A DNA stretch of 39,026 bases from Bacteroidales bacterium (lineage in GTDB: Bacteria; Bacteroidota; Bacteroidia; Bacteroidales; UBA12077). The notes beneath the pieces were generated by a model that worked only from the letters and a program-made list of their open reading frames with translations, was not told the origin of the DNA and did not search any database. The position numbers were made by a program, and so were the translations under genes. The stretch spans positions 1 through 39,026 of the forward strand of contig JAKSCO010000306.1 in NCBI GenBank assembly GCA_022360575.1, given 5' to 3'. This document shows positions 1 to 7,286 of this stretch, one piece after another (position 1 is the first letter of the stretch; every line of letters begins with the position of its first letter).

Positions 1-158
1 ATAGTGTGTTAATTAAGATTGTTTTGATAATTTATTTAATTATAATCATGAAGATGTTTTTTATTCTTTAAATAAATTCTTAAACTTGCTTTTAGTAAAA
101 TAAAAAATCTTAAAAATTGTTTAGATTTTTAGTATGAGCTTAGTTGGGGAATTTATTT

Positions 159-767
159 ATGAGTAAAATAAAATTAAATGTTCTAGGAATTTCTTACAGT
201 CAAACACAGACAGGAGCTTATGCTTTGGTGCTTACCGAAGAACGAGGAGAAAGACGAATTCCCATTATAATAGGAGGTTTCGAAGCACAAGCAATAGCTA
301 TCCAATTAGAAGGCTTAAAACCACCGCGTCCGTTAACACATGATTTATTTATTGACTTGTCGGCATCGTTCGGAATAGAACTGATTGAGATTAATATTTA
401 TAGACTCGACGAAGGTGTTTTTTATTCGAAATTACTATGTAACAGTAAAAATAAAACAATAGAAATTGATGCACGAACATCTGATGCTATTGCTTTGGCT
501 TTAAGATTTAAATGTCCGATTTTTACTAGCGAAGAAATTTTGCAGAAATCAGGAATTGTTATTGATATAGAAGATGCTCAACGAGCAAAACCCCCGGGAG
601 GTAAAGGTGTTGAAACTTCGGATATCTCAGCTCCGATGACAAGCAAAGAGTATATGGATATTGATACTAGTACTTTAAAAGAATTGTTAGACGAAGCTGT
701 TAAAAATGAAGAATACGAAAAAGCTTCGAGAATTAAAGAAGAAATAGATCGGCGAAAATCGAAATAA
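159..767 (+). CDS. Bifunctional nuclease (BFN/DUF151) family protein with C-terminal UVR motif
   Basis: Residues 1-135 or so match the BFN/DUF151 domain: an N-terminal GAYALVLTEE strand, then RRIPIIIGGFEAQAIA and the R-P-L-T-H-D-L block, followed by a D-A-R-T-S-D-A-IALA segment typical of the family. The last 35 residues (LKELLDEAV...EYEKASRIKEEID) form a UvrB/UvrC-type helical hairpin, a common fusion in Bacteroidota. Family members have been described as nucleases, but the role here is unknown. The frame is open from a TTG at 144, but the ATG at 159 (MSKIKLNVLGIS) fits the family start better. A bidirectional terminator follows. The family call is confident, the biochemical function is not. 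Confidence 0.88.
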   Translation: MSKIKLNVLGISYSQTQTGAYALVLTEERGERRIPIIIGGFEAQAIAIQLEGLKPPRPLTHDLFIDLSASFGIELIEINIYRLDEGVFYSKLLCNSKNKTIEIDARTSDAIALALRFKCPIFTSEEILQKSGIVIDIEDAQRAKPPGGKGVETSDISAPMTSKEYMDIDTSTLKELLDEAVKNEEYEKASRIKEEIDRRKSK

Positions 768-784
768 TTTATGCTTTAACAAAG

Positions 785-819
785 AAAGGGGATTGTCTAA
801 TCAGATAATCCCCTTTTTT
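785..819. terminator. Bidirectional intrinsic terminator
   Basis: GGGGATT at 788-794 pairs with AATCCCC at 807-813. An A-run lies on the left and a T-run on the right, so the hairpin can end both the plus-strand BFN gene and the minus-strand permease gene that converge here. Confidence 0.8.
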
Positions 820-835
820 ATGAATATCGTTTATG

Positions 836-2086
836 TTATATATTTTCTACTTCTTTGGGGTTGTGTTTGTGTTTAAATAATACAGCAAACAAAACAGCAA
901 CAACTAAAGCATATAAGGCAAATGTTATCCAAATACCTCGCCAATGGAAATGACCCTCGGTATTAGTAAAGAAAGTACTAATAATAATACCACTTAACCA
1001 TGATCCTAAAATCGCTCCAAAGCCGTTGGTCATCATCATAAATAAACCTTGTGCACTTGATCGTATTTTGCTGTCGCATTGATTTTCGACAAACAATGAT
1101 CCTGAGATATTGAAAAAGTCGAAAGCCATTCCGTAAATAATACACGAAAGAATAATCATCCATAAACCCCCAGCAGGATCTCCGTAGGCAAATAATCCAA
1201 AACGCAATACCCATGCAAACATACTTATAAGCATTACATTCTTTATTCCGAATCGTTTTAAGAAAAATGGGATAGCCAAAATAAATAAGGTCTCGGATAT
1301 TTGAGATATAGACATAATAATTGTCGAATATTTTACAACAAACGAATCGGCATATTGAGGAATAGACTCGAATTCGGTTAAAAATCTATCGCCATACATA
1401 TTGGTTAATTGAAGTGCTGCTCCTAAAAACATCGAAAATATAAAGAATAAAGCCATTTTATAATTCTTAAATAATTTAAAAGCATTTAGTCCAAGTATTT
1501 CGTATAGCGAAGCATTTTTGTTTCCTTTATTTAGAGGTTTACATTGTGGCAATGTAAAGGCATATATTGCTAGCAATATCGATGCTATAGCAGCCGAATA
1601 AAACTGATTTGGGGATGATTTAAATCCTGATAAATTAGTTACCCACATAGCAACAATAAAGCCGATTGTACCCCAAACTCTTATGGGTGGGAAATCTTTT
1701 ACAACATCATGGTTGTTATCTTTTAAAATACTATACGATACCGAATTGGTTAATGCTATGGTTGGCATATAACATAGCATTGCAATAAATATGGTAACAA
1801 TAAACACCGAAGGAGTATTTATTTGAGGTAAAATAGCCAGAGTTATACCTCCTAATAAGTGGAGTATTCCGTATAATCTTTCGGCATTAATCCATCGATC
1901 GGCAATAATACCTGTTAGTGTAGGCATAAACAACGAAGCAATACCCATTGTCGAGAAAACAGCTCCGAACTCAATAGGGTTCCACCCTTTGTTTCCAAAC
2001 CAATAGTTTGCAATTGTTATTAACCACGATCCCCAAATGAAAAACTGAAGAAAATTCATTAGGGTAAGACGTATTTTTATATTCAT
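836..2086 (-). CDS. nupG: Nucleoside:H+ symporter, NupG-type MFS permease
   Basis: This is a 416-residue inner-membrane protein with about twelve hydrophobic segments. The N-terminus (FLQFFIWGSW, then FMPTLTGIIADRW, then the family-typical YGILH) closely resembles the NupG/XapB nucleoside permeases, which import nucleosides with protons. Length matches the family (about 418). It is monocistronic, facing the BFN gene, and is separated from the divergent HTH gene by about 320 bp. The exact substrate range cannot be read from sequence. Confidence 0.85.
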   Translation of the reverse strand: MNIKIRLTLMNFLQFFIWGSWLITIANYWFGNKGWNPIEFGAVFSTMGIASLFMPTLTGIIADRWINAERLYGILHLLGGITLAILPQINTPSVFIVTIFIAMLCYMPTIALTNSVSYSILKDNNHDVVKDFPPIRVWGTIGFIVAMWVTNLSGFKSSPNQFYSAAIASILLAIYAFTLPQCKPLNKGNKNASLYEILGLNAFKLFKNYKMALFFIFSMFLGAALQLTNMYGDRFLTEFESIPQYADSFVVKYSTIIMSISQISETLFILAIPFFLKRFGIKNVMLISMFAWVLRFGLFAYGDPAGGLWMIILSCIIYGMAFDFFNISGSLFVENQCDSKIRSSAQGLFMMMTNGFGAILGSWLSGIIISTFFTNTEGHFHWRGIWITFALYALVVAVLFAVLFKHKHNPKEVENI

Positions 2087-2404
2087 AGCATTTATTTTAA
2101 ATATTTTGAGACTATAAAACTATGAAAAAAAATAGGAACTTTATTAAAAGCTAAAAATTACAAGAACGATAACAAACAAAAACTAAGTTAGCTTAAGCAA
2201 AATTTTATTTTGCACTAGTAAAACAACAAAACTTATTAAACTTGTTACCCGAAACAAATAAAAAAGTCTCAAAAGGTACGATTTATCAATAAAAATATTA
2301 GATTTACGGCTCGATTTACAAAAGAACGCAAATATTTTAGTTGATAAGGGAATTATAATTTTATTAAAAATTAATAATTGTTATTAACTCTAAATATTTA
2401 GAAA
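2087..2404. other. Divergent intergenic region between permease and HTH gene
   Basis: These 318 bases hold no gene. The clearest element is a perfect hairpin or operator-like palindrome at 2197-2213 (GCAAAAT, three T, ATTTTGC), with a second small palindrome GCTTAAGC just before it. I found no exact TAnnTTTG promoter for either neighbour. Confidence 0.5.
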
Positions 2405-2710
2405 ATGAAAATGCTTGAACAAGCAAATAGATTAAAACGTATAGATGATCTTATACGAAGACAATCTACTGGTGCACCGCAAGAGTTTGCTCGAAAATTA
2501 GAAGTGTCGGTAAGTACACTATATGAGCTTTTAGATTTACTCAAACAGTTAGGAGCCGAAATAAAATATAATAAGCATAGGCTTACTTATATTTACTTAA
2601 CCCCTGTAAAATCTATATTTAAACTCGAAAAAGAAGATATTGATAAAATTAAAGGAGGAAAAAATATCTCACTCCAGAAAAATCAGAATCTGTTTTTATA
2701 CCATTGTTAA
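2405..2710 (+). CDS. Small HTH DNA-binding protein with leader-like double-glycine C-terminus
   Basis: This protein has 101 residues. Residues 1-62 are a winged-helix-like HTH of the small Bacteroidota type: an initial helix LEQANRLKRIDDLIRRQ, then STGAPQEFARKLEVSVSTLYELLDLLKQLG, then a strand pair (IKYNKHRLTYIY). It is probably a local transcription regulator. After a short linker, residues 73-85 read KLEKEDIDKIKGG, closely matching the leader of the peptide encoded 66 bp downstream (KLESNDLKKVLGG). Sixteen residues ending in Cys follow the GG. This resembles a precursor peptide fused to a regulator. The HTH assignment is confident, and the meaning of the GG motif is inference. Confidence 0.8.
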   Translation: MKMLEQANRLKRIDDLIRRQSTGAPQEFARKLEVSVSTLYELLDLLKQLGAEIKYNKHRLTYIYLTPVKSIFKLEKEDIDKIKGGKNISLQKNQNLFLYHC

Positions 2711-2776
2711 TTATTAGAAAAAGCTAACCTTAGAAGTTAGGTTGGTATTACATTAACAAATTAAAATTAACTATTT

Positions 2777-2968
2777 ATGAAAAATTTTAAAATGACAAAA
2801 TTAGAGTCTAATGATTTAAAAAAAGTTCTTGGTGGAACTTCATGTCCTACGTATGATATACAATCTAATTCAGATGCGTTAGTTTATTCAACTAAATCAG
2901 CAGCACCATATGCAGCTGGGTTGATTAAAACATTTGCAACTGAAATAATGAAATTTATTTTCTTATAG
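2777..2968 (+). CDS. Double-glycine leader peptide (candidate bacteriocin or signalling peptide precursor)
   Basis: This is a 63-residue precursor. Residues 1-20 form a classic GG leader with hydrophobic residues at regular spacing (L9, L14, V17-L18) and G19-G20. Cleavage would release 43 residues starting TSCPTYDIQ, with a single Cys (C23), a Ser/Ala-rich middle and a hydrophobic C-terminal third (AAGLIKTFATEIMKFIFL). Such leaders are cut by C39-peptidase ABC exporters, none of which is encoded in this window. It lies between the HTH gene and a CPBP protease gene and is followed by a strong terminator. I do not recognise the mature peptide, so bacteriocin versus signal cannot be decided. Confidence 0.75.
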   Translation: MKNFKMTKLESNDLKKVLGGTSCPTYDIQSNSDALVYSTKSAAPYAAGLIKTFATEIMKFIFL

Positions 2969-2979
2969 GATTTAGAATA

Positions 2980-3023
2980 AGCTGTGTTAGCCGATAAAAT
3001 CGTTAATACAGCTTTATTCTTTA
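2980..3023 (+). terminator. Terminator after the GG-peptide gene
   Basis: AGCTGTGTTA (2980-2989) pairs with TAATACAGCT (3004-3013) with one G-U pair. An inner CGAT/ATCG dyad sits in the loop and a T-rich tail follows. It would separate the HTH/peptide transcript from the CPBP gene. Confidence 0.7.
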
Positions 3024-3034
3024 AATAATCGTAG

Positions 3035-3042
3035 TAATTTTG
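3035..3042 (+). promoter_or_regulatory. Candidate -7 element (TAATTTTG) at the CPBP gene
   Basis: TAATTTTG matches the Bacteroidota -7 consensus TAnnTTTG and lies only 4 bp before the GTG start at 3047, which would make the transcript essentially leaderless. No clear -33 TTG was found. Confidence 0.35.
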
Positions 3043-3046
3043 GCGT

Positions 3047-3706
3047 GTGAGAGAATTCATCGAATATATTAAATACCCAAGATATGTTAGAACTACTAAG
3101 CTTAGTACTGCATATTTTTTTCGTCTTTGGTTTTATTTATTATTAATAGCAATTCCTTTATCGATATGTATTAATATTTTAAAAACATTTATAAATACAC
3201 AAGAGATAGATTCAAACTCATCTACACTTGTAGAGTTTTTGAGCATAGTGATATTGGGTCCTTTAGTTGAAGAATTATTGTTTCGTTTGATTCTCAAACC
3301 TAGACATAAGAATTTATTGATATTATTATTGACACTAATATATTTAGCTGTCATAGCAATTATTAAGCATAACTTATTCTCATTATTGTTTGTTATTTTT
3401 GCAGTATTTATTCTGATTATCTTGAGTAAAAGAAATAATATAAGGCTTTTGCAACGATTCTTTATTAGTAAATTCTCTTACATATATTATATATCTGCAT
3501 TTTTTTTTGGTGTAGTTCATGTATTTAATTACAGTGATCGATCATTTATCTTTTTCATTACCTCTCCGATTATTATTATTCCGATGATGATATTAGGAGC
3601 TTTTTATGGGTTTGTAAGGATAAAATATGGAATTATATATTCTATTCTTCTTCATTCTTTTTACAATTTTATCCCAGCTATTATTATGTTATTAGATATT
3701 ATATAA
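3047..3706 (+). CDS. CPBP (CAAX/Abi) family intramembrane metalloprotease
   Basis: This is a 219-residue polytopic membrane protein with all the CPBP motifs: EELLFR (E75, E76, R80), FFFGVVH (H158) and HSFYN (H203, N207), the predicted metal and catalytic residues. In Gram-positive bacteriocin loci, CPBP proteins often act as immunity proteins, and in other settings they process prenylated proteins or peptides. Its position directly after a GG-leader peptide makes self-protection or peptide handling plausible. The start is GTG: a stop lies four codons upstream and no in-frame ATG occurs before the first membrane segment. The family is certain, the role is inferred. Confidence 0.85.
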   Translation: MREFIEYIKYPRYVRTTKLSTAYFFRLWFYLLLIAIPLSICINILKTFINTQEIDSNSSTLVEFLSIVILGPLVEELLFRLILKPRHKNLLILLLTLIYLAVIAIIKHNLFSLLFVIFAVFILIILSKRNNIRLLQRFFISKFSYIYYISAFFFGVVHVFNYSDRSFIFFITSPIIIIPMMILGAFYGFVRIKYGIIYSILLHSFYNFIPAIIMLLDII

Positions 3707-3773
3707 TATTCTCGATTCCTTTTTAAAATCTTATTATGAATTAAAAATGCAAAATAATAAAACTTAACACAGT

Positions 3774-4658
3774 ATGCGATTAATATCAACACTTTTAATC
3801 CTGATAATTTTTAGAGTATTTTCTTTGGCTCAGGATTTTGCGATAGAAGGAATAGTAATAAACTCAGAAAATGGTACTCCTGTAAGTTATGCCTCGGTAT
3901 GTTTACAAAACGAAACAAAAGGTATTTCGACTAACGAAAAAGGAGCGTTTAGATTAATATTACAGACCAAAGATTTAAAAAAGCAAATCGTTATTTCGGC
4001 TATAGGCTATTACGATACAGTATTTTCAATATCAACATTAAATAAAAATGCAGTAAATTTAAAATTAAAACCAAGATCATATCAAATTCCTGAAGCGGTA
4101 GTGGTTGTTTCTCATAAAATAAAGACGATTATTATAGATAAATTACGAAAAAGTATTTTTAAACAAGTTATGATGGCAGGACCATCGAATCCTAAAATTG
4201 TAGCAAAAAATTTTAAATACATCGAAAAGTATGACGGCTTTTATTTAAATGAGATAAGTATTTTCTTTGATCGAGAGTTTGATTATTCGATTAAACCAAA
4301 GTTTATTTTAAGAGTATTTGCTAAGGATACAATAAATAATACTCCCGGAAAAGATTTAATAAGTAAAGCTTTGATTACTCTAGATAAAAGCAAACCTCAG
4401 ATGCATTATAAATATACTTATAAACTAGAGAATCCGATTAAGTTTCCTAAAACAGGACTATTTGTCGGAATCGAATGGATTGCCATTAAAGAGAATAAGT
4501 ATAACGAAAAAAGAAAGGCGTATTCTCCTTTCTTAGCAGGAAAATATCGCAAAAGGATGGATAATAATCTGTGGGAGTTTTATGGGGGAAGCTGGAAGTT
4601 AAAATCTCCTGTTAAAGACAATTCAGAACCATATATCGAATTGCGGTTAATAAAATAA
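3774..4658 (+). CDS. Secreted carboxypeptidase-regulatory-like domain protein
   Basis: This protein has 294 residues. A signal peptide (about residues 1-19, ending LAQ) precedes a CarboxypepD_reg-like beta-sandwich domain at about 22-105 (IEGIVINSENGTPVSYASVCLQ, ISTNEKGAFRL). The remaining 190 residues are not recognised but resemble the region that follows this domain in the DUF5686-type proteins (compare the gene at 34155-36506), without the beta-barrel. It is probably exported to the periplasm or cell surface. It is a single gene ending at a strong terminator, and its function is unknown. Confidence 0.7.
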   Translation: MRLISTLLILIIFRVFSLAQDFAIEGIVINSENGTPVSYASVCLQNETKGISTNEKGAFRLILQTKDLKKQIVISAIGYYDTVFSISTLNKNAVNLKLKPRSYQIPEAVVVVSHKIKTIIIDKLRKSIFKQVMMAGPSNPKIVAKNFKYIEKYDGFYLNEISIFFDREFDYSIKPKFILRVFAKDTINNTPGKDLISKALITLDKSKPQMHYKYTYKLENPIKFPKTGLFVGIEWIAIKENKYNEKRKAYSPFLAGKYRKRMDNNLWEFYGGSWKLKSPVKDNSEPYIELRLIK

Positions 4659-4675
4659 GTTTTTGCATATGTAAT

Positions 4676-4706
4676 AAAAGATCAGTTTGTGCTGATCTTT
4701 TTTTAT
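4676..4706 (+). terminator. Intrinsic terminator
   Basis: AAAAGATCAG (4676-4685) pairs perfectly with CTGATCTTTT (4692-4701) around a 6-nt loop, followed by T residues. It ends the carboxypeptidase-regulatory-like gene. Confidence 0.85.
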
Positions 4707-4939
4707 TAAAAAAATTGCAATTTATATTTTATCTATTTTGTTTGTTAATTTAAGTTATTGGTATGCCAGAAACTTTAGTTTGCGGGGTGTGGCTCGATTT
4801 TTAAAATCAAAAAACGAAAAGTAAAAATCAGATTTGTTTCTAAACATCCGAAAATAAAGGGCTTTAAAACAGTTTTGTTTTTTGCAAATCCATATTTTAA
4901 TGTTATATTTAAACTGTAAATAAATTAATCAATTAAAAT

Positions 4940-5587
4940 ATGAAACTTAAGAAAAATTACAGAACCTATACTGTAAATGCTCTGGGAGCAGTGGTTCAAC
5001 GTGTAAAAGAAATTGTAAAAGCAATAGATAACCCGGTTATTGTTGCTTTTTTGTCATCTATCGAAAAATATGTTAAAAGCTTAAACCGAGGCTTTATTTC
5101 TGCTGCCGAAATTGCCGGATCTGACGACTGTCGAGACGCTTGCTTTAGAGGCTTAACACACTTAGCCAATCTTTATACCGAATCGCCTAACAAAGAACAG
5201 GCAGAAGTGGCGCTACAGGTAAGTACTATTATCGATAAGCAAGGAGGTTTCGATATTCCTCAGATGAGTTATAAGGAAGAAACTTCGGCTTTGAAACGTG
5301 TTATTGCCGGAATTGAAGAATTGCCAGCCGAGAAGATTGATCTTATCTATTTAAACGATTGGTTGCCTTTGTTGAAAAAACAAAATGATGAATTTGAGAA
5401 ACAAATAGCCGAGTATATCGATAATCAGGTTGATTACGATGAAACCTTAAGTGCTACTGAAGCTCGAAGAGATTTAGAATTAAAATTGAAAGCTGTAGTA
5501 GAATATATCGAGGCTGTATTGGTGGTATCGCCAACCGACGAAATTAAAAGAATACATAAGGAATTATTAGAGGTATTTAATCGGTAG
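4940..5587 (+). CDS. DUF6261-like protein
   Basis: This is a 215-residue, largely helical soluble protein with no signal peptide. The layout fits DUF6261 proteins of Bacteroidota as I remember them: an N-terminal LKKNYRTYTVNALG segment, a central DDCRDACFRGL motif (compare D-x-x-R-D-x-x-F-R-G-L), a Y-K-E-E-T block, LNDWLPLLKKQNDEFE, and a terminal helix IEAVL...PTDEIKRIHKELL. The biochemical function is unknown. It has its own terminator, then a 41-bp tandem array. A fragment of a related gene lies at 37747-37983, also next to a terminator and a tandem array. The gene call is firm, the family name moderately so. Confidence 0.75.
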   Translation: MKLKKNYRTYTVNALGAVVQRVKEIVKAIDNPVIVAFLSSIEKYVKSLNRGFISAAEIAGSDDCRDACFRGLTHLANLYTESPNKEQAEVALQVSTIIDKQGGFDIPQMSYKEETSALKRVIAGIEELPAEKIDLIYLNDWLPLLKKQNDEFEKQIAEYIDNQVDYDETLSATEARRDLELKLKAVVEYIEAVLVVSPTDEIKRIHKELLEVFNR

Positions 5588-5615
5588 CGAAGTTTGATTA
5601 AATCTTTTATTCTTA

Positions 5616-5642
5616 GGGAGGTCTTAGGATCTCCCTTTTTTA
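5616..5642 (+). terminator. Terminator of the DUF6261-like gene
   Basis: GGGAGGTC (5616-5623) pairs with GATCTCCC (5628-5635, one G-U pair) around a 4-nt loop and is followed by a run of T. Confidence 0.85.
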
Positions 5643-5704
5643 GTAGCGCATTTTTAATGATTTTCGGAATAACATATTAATACTAAGCTTTCGCTAATTA
5701 TCAG

Positions 5705-5964
5705 TCTGCGATTTTGGGCTTAATACACTATTGAGTTTTGCATAATCTGGGATTTTGGGCTTAATACACTATTGAGTTTTGCGTAATCTGGGATTTTGGA
5801 CTTAATACACTATTGAGTTTTGCGTAATCTGCGATTTTGGGTTTAATACACAATTGAGTTTTGCATAATCTGGGATTTTGGGCTTAATACACTATTGAGT
5901 TTTGCATAATCTGAGATTTTGGGCTTAACTCACAATTGAGTTTTGCGTAATCTGCGATTTTGGA
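5705..5964 (+). repeat. 41-bp tandem repeat array, six copies plus a partial (array 1)
   Basis: Units start at 5705, 5746, 5787, 5828, 5869 and 5910, exactly 41 bp apart, with a 13-14 bp partial at 5951. Each unit runs TCTG(G/C)GATTTTGGGC, then TTAATACACTATTGAG, then TTTTGC(A/G)TAA. Copies differ at a few positions. CTTAATA-CAC-TATTGAG can form a small hairpin with one G-U pair. There are no unique spacers, so it is not a CRISPR. It fills the space between the DUF6261-like gene's terminator and the next gene's terminator. Confidence 0.95.
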
Positions 5965-5990
5965 GATATTTTACTTAAAATATAAAAGAA

Positions 5991-6027
5991 AAAGCACCGA
6001 TTTATTGTCAGTGCTTTAGTTTTTTTA
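5991..6027. terminator. Terminator between array 1 and the DUF1684 gene
   Basis: AAAGCAC (5991-5997) pairs with GTGCTTT (6011-6017). T-rich flanks occur on both strands, so it can end the minus-strand DUF1684 transcript and any plus-strand read-through across the repeats. Confidence 0.65.
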
Positions 6028-6041
6028 TTGTAAACCGATAT

Positions 6042-6959
6042 TTAGTGATGTCCGATGTGTGGTCCTGTTTTTTCGCCAGCAGTAATTTTAGCTGTTAAAA
6101 TATTTCCTTTAGGAGGTAGCGGGCAAGTAGCATACTGAGTAAAGGCACAAGGCGGATTGGTAGCCTTATTAAAATCGATGTAAGTAATTCCTTTTTTGTT
6201 GGGTTTTTCGACCGACAAAAATCTTCCGGTACCATATGTTTCGATAGTGCTTGTTGCATCGGCAAAAATCACAAAGAAATTTTGGTTTATTCCGTCGCCC
6301 AAAGGACGCAAAGCATGCTCTTTACCATCGATCTCGAATTTTAATAAACCGTAACATTTTTCGGTATCCGATTCGCCTAACACATTCGGGACTTCTATTT
6401 CTTCGGGGGTATCGAATTTTTCGAAACGACATTGAATACGCCATTTGCAATCGACAGGGAAAGCTGGTATTTCGTTGATTTTCGAGATCAAAGGACTTTC
6501 TAAATCGCGCAAACGAATACCATATCGGTTGCCTCGCTTAATAATATACCATTTAAATGAATTTAATTTAAAATGAGTAGTATTTTCGTCGGCATCAGAA
6601 TAAACACTAGCTTGTTTGGTAAGCGAATCGTTAATAAAAACATCTATATCGGCATTAATTTTTATGCTAATGTGTTCTTTAAATAAAAAAATCGAACCTA
6701 TTGATTTAGGAGCATTGTCTGGAAAAACAATATTGTTTTTGGTGTCGCTACCAAAAGTATTTTTGCCCTCGTTAAGCCAATATAGCCCAACTAAATTTAG
6801 CCATCCTTTTTCCGATTTAAGATTTTCGAGTCGTTTTTGTTTCCACAAGCTTATCGATTTCTGATATTCGGCATTATTGAATTTTTCGTTGTTTGTTTTG
6901 CATGCCGAAAACCCAATTATAAGGCTTGTGATGATCAGAAGTGCTATTGTTTTGTTCAT
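6042..6959 (-). CDS. DUF1684 domain lipoprotein
   Basis: The protein has 305 residues from the ATG at 6959 (MNKTIALLII). An upstream in-frame ATG at 7010 would add 17 charged residues before the signal, so it is rejected. A lipoprotein signal ends in FSAC. The body matches DUF1684: WLNLVGLYWLNEGKNTFGSD near the mature N-terminus, YGIRLRD in the middle, and the C-terminal block DFNKATNPPCAFTQYATCPLPP, then AGEK. Proteins of this family are lipoproteins or soluble proteins of unknown function. A near-consensus -7 (CAACTTTG) lies at 7008-7015 on the minus strand. Confidence 0.85.
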   Translation of the reverse strand: MNKTIALLIITSLIIGFSACKTNNEKFNNAEYQKSISLWKQKRLENLKSEKGWLNLVGLYWLNEGKNTFGSDTKNNIVFPDNAPKSIGSIFLFKEHISIKINADIDVFINDSLTKQASVYSDADENTTHFKLNSFKWYIIKRGNRYGIRLRDLESPLISKINEIPAFPVDCKWRIQCRFEKFDTPEEIEVPNVLGESDTEKCYGLLKFEIDGKEHALRPLGDGINQNFFVIFADATSTIETYGTGRFLSVEKPNKKGITYIDFNKATNPPCAFTQYATCPLPPKGNILTAKITAGEKTGPHIGHH

Positions 6960-7073
6960 TCGTATGTGTTTTTTATGCCGAAATTTATAGGATTTGTTTC
7001 GATTTTGCAAAGTTGGAATTTTGTTTAGTTTTAATACATAAATTTATATAAACTCCAAATAGAGAAAAGCTAT

Positions 7074-7157
7074 ATTTTATCTTCGAAAATTCCTAATCGT
7101 CATTCGTTTTACAATCTTATTCCTGCTACTATTGTTTTATTTGGTGTTGTTTCTTGA
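7074..7157. pseudogene. Recombination scar: CPBP gene 3' end joined to a copy of the thioredoxin-like gene 3' end
   Basis: Bases 7074-7098 match 7345-7369, inside the 3' end of the neighbouring minus-strand gene, at 24 of 25 positions. On the minus strand this part reads RLGIFEDKI between stops. Directly adjoining it, 7101-7157 on the plus strand reads HSFYNLIPATIVLFGVVS-stop, matching the last residues of the CPBP protease at 3047-3706 (HSFYNFIPAIIMLL). Neither part is an intact gene. Confidence 0.6.
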
Positions 7158-7199
7158 ATTCCTCTGTGTTTTGAAGGTTAAAATTAAAGTATCTAAAAA

Positions 7200-7250
7200 T
7201 TTAATTAGTCAAACCCGAAAAACAATACTTTCTTGATTTGACTAATTAAA
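7200..7250 (-). terminator. Long inverted repeat, probable terminator
   Basis: TTTAATTAGTCAAA (7200-7213) and TTTGACTAATTAAA (7237-7250) are a perfect 14-bp inverted repeat around 23 bp. On the minus strand a T-run follows, about 37 bp after the thioredoxin-like gene's stop. Confidence 0.6.
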
Positions 7251-7286
7251 AAACATTAACGTTTTTATAAATATAGAGAGTGTTTT

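Noticed and set aside
1-158. Upstream gene or RNA before the BFN gene
   Set aside because: Only AT-rich sequence with many stops; no RNA-like structure or clear promoter found.
2621-2665. AAAGGAGG inside the HTH gene as a Shine-Dalgarno for an internal gene
   Set aside because: No start codon follows at proper distance, and Bacteroidota genes here rarely use such sites; the bases are explained by the K-G-G codons.
3133-3354. Minus-strand frame opposite the CPBP gene
   Set aside because: Antisense shadow of a gene with all CPBP motifs.
5705-5964. CRISPR array
   Set aside because: Units are contiguous and nearly identical over their full 41 bp with no unique spacers, and no cas genes are present.
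6251-7028. Plus-strand open frames opposite the DUF1684 gene
   Set aside because: They lie antisense to a well-supported gene, have no recognisable domain, and reflect its codon composition.
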